64,000 nucleotides of DNA, from assembly GCA_014656495.1 (NCBI GenBank), contig BNCN01000010.1:124001-188000 (forward strand), written 5' to 3'. The notes under the pieces are model-generated. The model did no database searches. It was not told the DNA's origin and saw nothing but the letters and a program-made list of their open reading frames with translations. The stretch is from Comamonas sp. KCTC 72670. GTDB taxonomy: Bacteria; Myxococcota; Myxococcia; Myxococcales; Myxococcaceae. The stretch's first letter is position 1; every line of letters starts with the position of its first letter. The translations under genes and the position numbers were made by a program. Shown one piece after another: positions 57,638 to 64,000 of this stretch.

Positions 57638-60223
57638 TCAGGTGGCGGAGTAGCGCGAAGTCAGCAGGAAGCGACTGCCGGAGGTGCGCACGTCCGCGCG
57701 CTGCTGGCGCAGCGTCTCGTCCCGGCGCGTGGCCTCCATGGCTGCGTCAATGTCGTAGCCGACAATGTTGTAGGTGACGGGGGCCCCCTGCGCCGTGGCG
57801 GCAGGCAGCATGGAGCGCACGCCAGGAAAGAAGCGCAGCAGCATCTCCAGCAACTGGGGCGGCAAGGCCGTAATGGGCGAGGCGGCGTGCTCGCCCTCCC
57901 CCGCCCCTTCTGGCAACGCAGGCGTGGTGGGACTTGGGGACCGCGTGGGCCCCGTCTGCGCGTCCTCGGCCTCGAAGGTGCGCAGCGCCCGCTTCCACGC
58001 GGAGGGCACGTTGGTGAGGGCCTCGGTGGCCCGGGAGACGGCCTGGGTATGCTCCCTGACGCGCGCCGTCTCCTCGGCACGCGCCATGGCGGAATCCCAC
58101 GTCGTGTCCCCCAGCACGTCCAGGGCCTCGCCCATGGCATCGGTGTCCACGCGCAGCCGGTTGAGGCTTCGGGCGAACTTCTCCAGCCCGTCGAAGCCCG
58201 TCCAGTCCACGAGGGACGAAATGGCGCGGATGACTTTCTGCACCGCCCCCACCACGGCATTCCAGACGGAGCCAATGGCCTTCGCCACGTTGAGGAGCAC
58301 CGTCCCGACGAATTTCAGCACCGAGAAGAGGGCCTTCAGCACTGGCCCTGCAATCAATTGCAGAGGCGCCATGACGGCGAGGAAGGCCTGACCCACCACC
58401 TGGAGAAGCGGTGCGAGGCCCTGGAGTACCTGGCCGATGAGCACCAGCGGCGGCGCCAGCGGACGGAGCATGTCCCCCAGCAGCGTGAGAAGCGGCGTCA
58501 GCACCGACACCACCGCGTCAATGATTCCAGACACCGCGCCCAGGAGCGGCTGAAGCGGCACAAGGAAGGCGCCCAGGGCATCCGCCACGCGCTGAATGAG
58601 CCCTTCAACAATGGCCAGCGTCTCGCGGAAACCCTCGGACTGCATCAGCAGGCCCCCCGCCACGGCGGCCACGCCGCCCAGCACGGAGCCGCTCGCCGTG
58701 AGGCCCTGCATGAAGGTGTCCACGAGGCCATTCAGCCGTCCAAACGCGGAGGCGAACTTCTCGGTGAGGGCCGCGCGTGCGTCCTCCATGGCCCGCCGAG
58801 CCGCTTCGGCCAGGGCCTCGGCCTGGAGGCGCATCTCCCGGAAGGCGGCAGCACCGGCAGCCGCGTCCGCGCGCACGCTGGCAACGTACTCGCGGCGGGC
58901 CTCCTCGTTGGCCTGGGCCTGGAGCTTCGCCAGCGCAGCCTCCCGGGCGGCCTCTTCCTTCGCGGCTGCTGCCAGGGCGGCCTTGTCCGTGGGCCTGCGG
59001 ATTCGGGCCTTGCCCGGTGCAGACGTCCCCGTCAGTTGCGCGAGGAGGGCCTGCACCCTGTCCGTGAGGTGCTCCAAGTTGAGGGCCTTGGCGAGGTCCG
59101 CCCCCAGCCTCTTGGCCCCCGCGAGGCTGGTATTCAGCCCGAAGGCGGCACCCTCGGCGAGTGTCCGCCCCGCGCCCGCCACAGCCGCGCCCACGGCCTC
59201 GGCGGTTTCCTTCGCGCCGCTCCAAAGCAGCTGGGCGCCCTGGCCCAGGGTGTCGAGGAGCTGCTTGCCCGTAATGGTGGAGACGTGCCGGAAGGTGTCC
59301 GCCAGTTGGGAGAAGCCTGCCGCCCTGGCCACCGGCTCCAGCAGGCGAGAGACGCCCCGCACCAGGGACGCCACCTTCTCCAGCACCGTGGCGGCGATGC
59401 TGCGCAGGAAGTCCCCCAGCGCGGAGAAGGCCCGGGAGAAGGCGTCCGAGACTCGCCCTGCCCACTCGCCGATTCGTGCGCCCATGCCCCGGAAGAAGTC
59501 GGCAAGGCCCGTGCTGCTGTCCTCCCATGCCGCGTAGACGCTCCCGGCCAGCAGCACCACTCCCGTCATGGCAGCGGCCACGGCGGCCAGCGGCACCAGC
59601 AGCGTCCCGAAGGAGAGGGCCAGCCGCGCCAGGCTGCTCTTCACGGAGGTGGCCGTGGCCACCATGCCGCCCATGGACGCTGTCACCTTGTCCATGGCAC
59701 CCGCCAGCGAGGCCAGGGCCGAGGAAGCGTTGAGGGCGTTGAGGACTTTCAGCAGAGCCCCCATGCCCATGGCCAGCGTCTCTACGACGCCCGCCACCTT
59801 CCCCAGCGCGCCCAGGGCCAGCCCTGCCCCCGCTACCCACACGGCCATGTCCAGGGCGGACGCACGCACCTCCGGGGCGAGGGACTGGAAGCGGGCCACC
59901 ATGCGCTCCACCCCGTCCGCCACCTGCTTCACCACCGGCAGCAGCGCGTCTCCGACGTCAGCGGCCAGCGTGTAGAGGAGCGCCGTTATCCGCTCCACCT
60001 GCTGCGCCATGGCCGCGTTGGACTGGGAGGAGGCCGCCACCGCTCCAGCCAGGCCCGCCGCCACCACCGCGCCCAGCTTCGCTACTTCCCCCGCCTTCTT
60101 CTTCACCTCCTTGGCCGCGTCCTCCACGCCCTTCACCAGCTTGCCTAGGTTGGTCATGGCCCCGCCAATGGAGGCCGTCACCGCCACGTACAAGTCCCCC
60201 ACCTTCAGCCCGCCGCCAGCCAT
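57638..60223 (-). CDS. Phage tail tape measure protein
   Basis: An 861-residue protein, mostly helical and low-complexity (Ala/Gly/Val/Leu), starting GGLKVGDLYVAVTASIGGAM as many tape measures do. It has a TMP core (AAGLAGAVAASSQSNAAMAQ), a hydrophobic middle (LLVPLAAVAAAMTGVVLLAG) and a second hydrophobic block (VSVLTPLLTLLGDMLRPLAP). At about 1.5 angstrom per residue the tail would be near 130 nm, a siphovirus-type length. It begins three bases after the GT reading frame. Confidence 0.9.
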   Translation of the reverse strand: MAGGGLKVGDLYVAVTASIGGAMTNLGKLVKGVEDAAKEVKKKAGEVAKLGAVVAAGLAGAVAASSQSNAAMAQQVERITALLYTLAADVGDALLPVVKQVADGVERMVARFQSLAPEVRASALDMAVWVAGAGLALGALGKVAGVVETLAMGMGALLKVLNALNASSALASLAGAMDKVTASMGGMVATATSVKSSLARLALSFGTLLVPLAAVAAAMTGVVLLAGSVYAAWEDSSTGLADFFRGMGARIGEWAGRVSDAFSRAFSALGDFLRSIAATVLEKVASLVRGVSRLLEPVARAAGFSQLADTFRHVSTITGKQLLDTLGQGAQLLWSGAKETAEAVGAAVAGAGRTLAEGAAFGLNTSLAGAKRLGADLAKALNLEHLTDRVQALLAQLTGTSAPGKARIRRPTDKAALAAAAKEEAAREAALAKLQAQANEEARREYVASVRADAAAGAAAFREMRLQAEALAEAARRAMEDARAALTEKFASAFGRLNGLVDTFMQGLTASGSVLGGVAAVAGGLLMQSEGFRETLAIVEGLIQRVADALGAFLVPLQPLLGAVSGIIDAVVSVLTPLLTLLGDMLRPLAPPLVLIGQVLQGLAPLLQVVGQAFLAVMAPLQLIAGPVLKALFSVLKFVGTVLLNVAKAIGSVWNAVVGAVQKVIRAISSLVDWTGFDGLEKFARSLNRLRVDTDAMGEALDVLGDTTWDSAMARAEETARVREHTQAVSRATEALTNVPSAWKRALRTFEAEDAQTGPTRSPSPTTPALPEGAGEGEHAASPITALPPQLLEMLLRFFPGVRSMLPAATAQGAPVTYNIVGYDIDAAMEATRRDETLRQQRADVRTSGSRFLLTSRYSAT

Positions 60224-60226
60224 GCC

Positions 60227-60445
60227 TCACCTCTTCGGACGCTTTTTGAAAACCGTTGTCACCGTCTGGCCATTGGCCTGAGGCGCAGCCCAGGGACGGC
60301 CCGCGCGCAGCTCGTCGGCCTCCAAGTCGCAGAGGGCCAACAGGTGGACGACGTCCTCCCAGGCCCACCCGCGCACCGCCTCTGGAGGCAGGCCCGTCAG
60401 CTTCACCACCCCATGCAGGGCCCTTAACTCGGGGTGGCTTCGGAG
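60227..60445 (-). CDS. Tail assembly chaperone T extension, made by -1 frameshift from G
   Basis: This frame is open from the slippery site at 60451-60445 to a stop at 60227. The first codons read LRSHPELRALHGVV and lead into KLTGLPPEAVRGWAWEDVVH and ALCDLEADELRAG, a form common to GT proteins. It lies in the -1 frame relative to G. A 60-residue product starting at GTG 60409 is possible, but by analogy with other tailed phages the main product is the G-T fusion (about 193 residues), an assembly chaperone that wraps the tape measure protein. Confidence 0.7.
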   Translation of the reverse strand, partial: LRSHPELRALHGVVKLTGLPPEAVRGWAWEDVVHLLALCDLEADELRAGRPWAAPQANGQTVTTVFKKRPKR

Positions 60446-60807
60446 TTTCCCTTCGCCGTCTCCAGCGTCGGCCCCGCGAAGGCCGCGGCGAGCTCGTTCT
60501 GCACGTCCTCCAGCCAGGGCTCGTTCTTCACCGCTGCCGCGTCCGCTTCGGTGAAGACGCGCGTGGCGGTGCCCGGGAAGTAGACGCAGCAGACGGCAAT
60601 GCGGGCCATCATCATCATCCCCGCTGACTCGTCCACGGGCTGGCGGCCCTCACTCAATTCCCCGGCGACGCGCGAGGCCGAGAGGACGTCCAGTTTCTCT
60701 CCCAGGGTGGGAAGGCAAATGTCGTAGTCGGCGCCGTCGAGGGTAACTCGCTTGTGCAGTGCGCGGCGGGTGCCCAGGGGCTTGCGGTGCGTGGCGGGTG
60801 CGGACAT
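60424..60807 (-). CDS. Tail assembly chaperone G
   Basis: A 127-residue protein (RRALHKRVTLDGADYDICLP, LGEKLDVLSASRVAGELSEG, EPWLEDVQNELAAAFAGPTL) between the major tail protein and tape measure genes, the standard place of the G chaperone. CAGGAGA lies seven bases before the ATG at 60807. It ends at TAA 60426-60424, but a slippery heptamer shortly before the stop allows readthrough into T. Confidence 0.75.
   Translation of the reverse strand: MSAPATHRKPLGTRRALHKRVTLDGADYDICLPTLGEKLDVLSASRVAGELSEGRQPVDESAGMMMMARIAVCCVYFPGTATRVFTEADAAAVKNEPWLEDVQNELAAAFAGPTLETAKGNSEATPS
60445..60451 (-). other. GGGAAAC -1 frameshift slippery heptamer
   Basis: The G frame reads AAG GGA AAC. The heptamer G GGA AAC has the X XXY YYZ phase, and a one-base slip moves translation to the T frame. 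It differs from the well-known phage lambda GGGAAAG site only in the last base. It is 18 bases before the G stop codon. Confidence 0.75.
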
Positions 60808-60844
60808 GGAAGTCTCCTGAAGTGAAGGTGAATGGGACGGCGGG

Positions 60845-61270
60845 CTACACCGCGACGGGCGCGCCCTGGCCGGTGAGGGTGGCCGAGAAGGTGACGACGT
60901 CCGTCGCACTGCGGCCTTCCTCGTAGGACGACACCTTCACCGGGTAGCGGTGGCCCTGGCTTCCCGGGGGCGCCGCCTCGTCCTCAATCACGGTGAAGAA
61001 AACCGTCGCGTCGGACTCGAAGGCGTCTTGCAGCACCTTCTGCGGCGCGCTGCCCCGGAAGACGTGGCCTGCCAACGGAATGGTGAAGGACTTGAGGGTG
61101 CCTTTGCTGCGCTTGTACCCGTCGCCCCCGAAGTAGTTGGCGTCGACGGTGTCCTTGGCGCGGTTGACTGGGGCTTCAGTGACGCCGTCCAGCACGTCCT
61201 CCTCTTCGGGCGCGGTATCCGTGGCGCGGAGGTAGAGCTTGTCGAAGAAGGCCTCTCGGGGTTCGGGCAT
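60845..61270 (-). CDS. Phage major tail tube protein
   Basis: A 141-residue protein (EAFFDKLYLRATDTAPEEED, KGTLKSFTIPLAGHVFRGSA, DAFESDATVFFTVIEDEAAP, FSATLTGQGAPVAV), with the strand-rich pattern of a tail tube protein and the right size and place: just before the G chaperone gene, in tail-operon order. AAAGAGG lies nine bases upstream of the ATG at 61270. Confidence 0.7.
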   Translation of the reverse strand: MPEPREAFFDKLYLRATDTAPEEEDVLDGVTEAPVNRAKDTVDANYFGGDGYKRSKGTLKSFTIPLAGHVFRGSAPQKVLQDAFESDATVFFTVIEDEAAPPGSQGHRYPVKVSSYEEGRSATDVVTFSATLTGQGAPVAV

Positions 61271-61283
61271 GGCTGTACCTCTT

Positions 61284-61697
61284 TCAGCGAGAAGGGAAGC
61301 GGCGGGCGAGAAAGTCTTGGAGGACGGCGGCAACGCGGCGGCGTGCGCTGCCCCGGGCTCGCCTGAAGGACTTGCGGAGGAAGTGCGAGGGCGGGTTGAA
61401 AATCTGCTCGCCCCAATGCCAGCCTTCATGAATGGGGCCAGCGGCCGGGTGCGCGTAACCCGCCGTCCAGGTGGTGGACAGGTGCCGGCCGAGGTTGTGG
61501 CGCGGTCCGTCCAGGAAGGCGGTGTCTCGGAGGTGCCCGTCCGTCCCGTCCTTGCCCACCGGCACCAGGAACAGGGAGTAATCGAGAGCAAGCCGCGCGA
61601 CATCCCGGCAAGGCACGTCCAGCGCGCGCAGCACCTCGACAGGAGCGCGGCGCAGGCGCTCCAACTTCACGACATCGACTTTGACTCGGACAGCCAT
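61284..61697 (-). CDS. HK97 gp10-like phage neck/tail-completion protein
   Basis: A 137-residue protein with VRVKVDVVKLERLRRAPVEV near the start and HEGWHWGEQIFNPPSHFLRK near the end; the latter resembles the end of the HK97 gp10-like family that sits at the tail interface. The gene is 13 bases upstream of the tail tube gene in the same direction. Its upstream side meets a divergent gene of other origin at 61849. Confidence 0.6.
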   Translation of the reverse strand: MAVRVKVDVVKLERLRRAPVEVLRALDVPCRDVARLALDYSLFLVPVGKDGTDGHLRDTAFLDGPRHNLGRHLSTTWTAGYAHPAAGPIHEGWHWGEQIFNPPSHFLRKSFRRARGSARRRVAAVLQDFLARRFPSR

Positions 61698-61848
61698 TCA
61701 CCTACTTCTATGGGGACGCTTTTCGCGAGTGGCCCAGACACACAGAGTCGACGCCAATTGTCGCCCCAGCCAACCCGGTTGACAAGCATCTCAGAGAACG
61801 AGAGCATTCCACCGACCCAGCCAACAACAAACAGCAGGAGCCACAAAA

Positions 61849-62562
61849 ATGACAACCAACGCCAAGGCAATCCTAGAGGACATAGATCGAACCCTGGACG
61901 AAGCGGAGAACATCCGAACAGAAACACACACATACTACCCTCAAAAAGGGCAATGGATTGAAAGCAATCGACCGCCGAAAACCGAGACCACACAAGACAC
62001 TGGGGACGTTACGAGGGCATGCCTAATACTCGCATCAGCTATCGCCCGATACGCCGCGCCCAACTCTCCATTTCGGACACAGACGGACGCGGTCCTGGCG
62101 AAATATGGTCCTTCCAACAATCATGTGCGCATGCAACTTTCCGGAGCACTGCGGGGAATTCGCCACGAATACGAACATGGCCTACTCAACTCAGTCACCG
62201 AACTGATTCATCGCGACTTGTTTTCCGACTTCCTCGAAATGGCTCAGCACCTAACGGAAAAGGGTTTTAAGGATCCAGCCGCCGTTGTGGCCGCGGGCGT
62301 TCTTGAGCAGCACCTACGCCAGCTTGCTCAAAAACACACCATACCCTTGCTCAAAGACAACGGAGAGAACAAGTCCACAGAGGCCATCAATGCGGACCTG
62401 GCCAAAGCAGGAGCCTACGACACACCAACACAGAAAGAAGTAACCGCCAAGCTAGCACTGCGCAATCAAGCAGCACACGCCCTATGGGATAAATACGACA
62501 TACGGCAAGTGCTCATATTCATCGATTGGGTTCGGTTCTTCCTCGCAAAATTCCCTGCTTAA
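61849..62562 (+). CDS. HEPN-like protein (RX4H motif), probable cargo gene within the tail operon
   Basis: A 237-residue soluble helical protein. DPAAVVAAGVLEQHLRQLAQ followed by KLALRNQAAHALWDKY contains R205-N-Q-A-A-H210, the RX4H motif of HEPN nucleases, in the arrangement seen in DUF4145-like HEPN proteins. It is opposite in direction to all tail genes, is AT-richer than them, and has its own signals: TTGACA at 61779-61784, though with no good -10, and AGGAG nine bases before the ATG. This pattern marks a moron. HEPN proteins often act as RNases in toxin or phage-exclusion systems; no antitoxin gene is evident beside it. Confidence 0.65.
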   Translation: MTTNAKAILEDIDRTLDEAENIRTETHTYYPQKGQWIESNRPPKTETTQDTGDVTRACLILASAIARYAAPNSPFRTQTDAVLAKYGPSNNHVRMQLSGALRGIRHEYEHGLLNSVTELIHRDLFSDFLEMAQHLTEKGFKDPAAVVAAGVLEQHLRQLAQKHTIPLLKDNGENKSTEAINADLAKAGAYDTPTQKEVTAKLALRNQAAHALWDKYDIRQVLIFIDWVRFFLAKFPA

Positions 62563-62625
62563 CGTGGTCCCGCCCCCTGTTTCACACACTCACCAGCATA
62601 GCCCCCAGACACAGAAGCCGAGCCT

Positions 62626-63072
62626 TCAAACTATGTCGGGCCGCCACCACAACGAGAGAGCGTATCCAACATTCAGATTAAGCCCCCAGCGGTGTCTATC
62701 CGTCCCGTCCGCCCCCAAATACACAGGGGCGCTCTCCTCCACATGCACCATGACGTTCGGCACCCGGGGCGACCGAAGGAACACATCGAAGACGGCGAGC
62801 GCCAGGAACTGTCCACCTTGGAAGTCCTCGCGTGCCGAGCGGACGCGCACCTGACATCCGGGAGACAAGTACGCCGCTCTCCCAGCCCCCAGGTATCGAA
62901 CAGGCGCGACACCGCCCGTCACAACCAACGCCACGGCCCTATCCGGCACACGGCCACCGGCCTCGGGCATCGGGGACGTGAAGAGGTTCGCCCCAGGAGC
63001 AGGTGGACGCACCAGCCCCAGCCCTGCCGATTCCAGCACCGCAGCCAACGCGGCCGCCAGGTCGCGGCTCAC
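62626..63072 (-). CDS. Phage tail terminator-type protein
   Basis: A 148-residue protein (SRDLAAALAAVLESAGLGLV, VPDRAVALVVTGGVAPVRYL, LSPGCQVRVRSAREDFQGGQ, GYALSLWWRPDIV) with the size, strand pattern and place of the minor protein that caps the tail tube. The GTG at 63072 overlaps the stop of the gene before it (GTGA). The family is inferred mainly from order. Confidence 0.6.
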   Translation of the reverse strand: MSRDLAAALAAVLESAGLGLVRPPAPGANLFTSPMPEAGGRVPDRAVALVVTGGVAPVRYLGAGRAAYLSPGCQVRVRSAREDFQGGQFLALAVFDVFLRSPRVPNVMVHVEESAPVYLGADGTDRHRWGLNLNVGYALSLWWRPDIV

Positions 63073-63392
63073 AGCCACACCTTGAGGAAGCTCACCGCAC
63101 CTGCGCCGTCCACCAATTCATCCACCGCTGCTGGACGACGAGCACGGTTGAAGTCGGACGTGTCCTCCCCTGGCAGCCAAAGGCGATGTTGCAGCGTCAA
63201 CGGCACGTCCGTGTAGATGACGTGTGAGGCAAGCTGCTCGTTACCGCTCGCATCGCGGATGAGTCTCCGGCTTGGCTGGACACGTGCCCGCGCCGGCGAC
63301 ACAGGCCCCAGCAAGGGATTGCCGTGAGCATCGCGCCCCACAACCAAAGCGTAAGAGATAATCTGACGGAACCTGTCCGAAGGCGACGCCAT
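63069..63392 (-). CDS. Phage head-tail stopper/adaptor-type protein
   Basis: A 107-residue protein (RQIISYALVVGRDAHGNPLL, LASHVIYTDVPLTLQHRLWL) of the length and order expected for a head closure (stopper) protein between the connector and tail terminator. Its ATG overlaps the stop of the connector gene (TGATG). Assignment is by position and size. Confidence 0.55.
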   Translation of the reverse strand: MASPSDRFRQIISYALVVGRDAHGNPLLGPVSPARARVQPSRRLIRDASGNEQLASHVIYTDVPLTLQHRLWLPGEDTSDFNRARRPAAVDELVDGAGAVSFLKVWL

Positions 63393-63997
63393 CAGCTCAC
63401 TCGACGAAGGACGTATGGCGCGAGGAGGGCCTGCGCGCTGCCCGGAATGGGACTCTTCCCCTCCGCTTTCGCGGCGAAGTAGCTCACGGACCAGTCACCA
63501 ATGGACTCGCTGGCTACCATGGCGTCGACACCTCGCGAGCGGTAGAGCTGAACAGCTGTGAGGACAGCGGCCTCCTGGACGTCCTCGGGCAACGTCACCA
63601 CCAGAGTACCGTCGAGCGCCTGCTGTCCCGGAGTAACGAAGCCCCCGTCATAGACGACGCGGATTCCGTCCTCACCGCCCGCCCCGTCGAAGTCACCGAA
63701 CGTCTCAGTTATCCGGCCCGCCATGCGAGCCGTCATCCGCCACACACCGCGCTTGCGCCTCACCATGCCCGCGTCGGCCAGCTTGCCCGGACTCTCGTAC
63801 TCCTCGACGGGCACCTGGCTCCCCATCTCCCAGACTCCAGACACAGCAAGGATGGGCGGACGCTCCAGCAGAAGAAGCGGGCGCCCATAGCCCGCCGGGT
63901 ATTCGACAAGGCCTTCGCCCCGCTCGAATACCCGGCCGCAGTACCCCGCCACAGCCCGGCTTGCAGCGGATACGAGAGTCTCCAGGCGTGACGACAC
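63392..63997 (-). CDS. Phage head-tail connector-type protein (start may lie beyond the window)
   Basis: At least 201 residues. The N-terminal part (SSRLETLVSAASRAVAGYCG, then FERGEGLVEYPAGYGRPLLL) and the C-terminal helix (LPEDVQEAAVLTAVQLYRSR) resemble gp6-like connectors that join portal to stopper. A GTG at 63997 could be the start, but the frame remains open to the window edge, so the gene may be longer. Portal and capsid genes would lie further right. Confidence 0.6.
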   Translation of the reverse strand: MSSRLETLVSAASRAVAGYCGRVFERGEGLVEYPAGYGRPLLLLERPPILAVSGVWEMGSQVPVEEYESPGKLADAGMVRRKRGVWRMTARMAGRITETFGDFDGAGGEDGIRVVYDGGFVTPGQQALDGTLVVTLPEDVQEAAVLTAVQLYRSRGVDAMVASESIGDWSVSYFAAKAEGKSPIPGSAQALLAPYVLRRVS

Positions 63998-64000
63998 AGG

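Larger units (their letters stand above)
45736..64000. mobile_element. Acquired island/prophage region (left boundary approximate, right boundary outside the window)
   Basis: Everything right of the tRNA pair differs from the host block: it starts beside a tRNA gene, carries a toxin-immunity cassette, two kinase-type genes with XRE regulators, and from 53.5 kb a phage lysis and tail module, with several visibly AT-richer genes (52841, 61849). No integrase, recombinase, terminase, portal or capsid gene is visible, and no duplicate of the tRNA 3' end was seen inside the window, so the exact ends and whether this is one element or several are unresolved. Confidence 0.65.

Noticed and set aside
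54165-57653. Open frame of more than 1,100 codons opposite the phage tail genes
   Set aside because: It mirrors three tightly packed tail genes with clear FN3 and hub features; no start signals or domains of its own.

Overview
The window is high-GC chromosomal DNA from a myxobacterium, very probably Myxococcus xanthus or a close relative. Several gene groups known from M. xanthus occur here together: the start of the exo spore-coat polysaccharide operon, the four-gene act operon that times C-signal production, a bifunctional Rel protein, zinc-ribbon/FHA and Hanks-type kinase genes, and a Sit-type (swarm inhibition) lipoprotein toxin cassette. Names rest on reading the translated sequences and on remembered family features; no database search was run.

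Region 1 (1-2.5 kb): exoC (cut by the window edge), exoB and exoA on the minus strand behind a near-consensus sigma-54 promoter. Region 2 (2.5-7.6 kb): a small membrane protein, an EVE-domain protein, a GNAT acetyltransferase coupled to a chorismate mutase-prephenate dehydratase, a second prephenate dehydratase, and a convergent DAHP synthase whose 3' end is partly duplicated in tandem; this is a phenylalanine/aromatic block. Region 3 (7-15.4 kb): a TPR protein, then the act operon (actA-actB-actC-actD) ending in a caspase-fold secreted protein whose start overlaps the actD stop. Region 4 (15.4-25.2 kb): DUF4388 protein, penicillin-binding transpeptidase, ABC exporter pair, TusA-like protein, a protein with three DsbA-type domains, RidA and Rel. 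Region 5 (25.3-31.3 kb): a signalling block of two zinc-ribbon FHA proteins, a zinc-ribbon Ser/Thr kinase, a DksA-type protein, a predicted c-di-AMP cyclase of the DacZ type, and a PspA-like coiled coil that leads into a VWA protein and a MoxR ATPase (to 36.1 kb). Region 6 (36-45.3 kb): DCC thiol protein, DnaK, lipid kinase, methyltransferase, DUF493, PhoH2, an unknown protein and GreB.

At 45.5-45.7 kb lie tRNA-Lys(TTT) and tRNA-Glu(TTC), followed by a strong bidirectional terminator. Everything to the right looks like an acquired island. It begins with a minus-strand cassette of Ser/Thr kinase, DUF2381 (SitB-like), SitA-like lipoprotein toxin with a C-terminal histidine-rich nuclease-like domain, and a small HEAT-like candidate immunity protein. 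Next come two tandem XRE regulators facing a predicted pseudokinase. From about 53.5 kb to the right edge there is a siphovirus-type head-tail/tail/lysis module, read right to left: connector, stopper, terminator, neck, major tail protein, G/GT chaperones with a GGGAAAC slippery site, tape measure, distal tail and tip proteins, holin. An AT-richer gene of opposite orientation with an RX4H (HEPN) motif sits inside this tail operon and is the best candidate for a defence or toxin cargo gene.

No integrase, terminase, portal, capsid or endolysin gene is visible, so the prophage is either continued beyond 64 kb or incomplete. No rRNA, CRISPR array or insertion sequence was seen.
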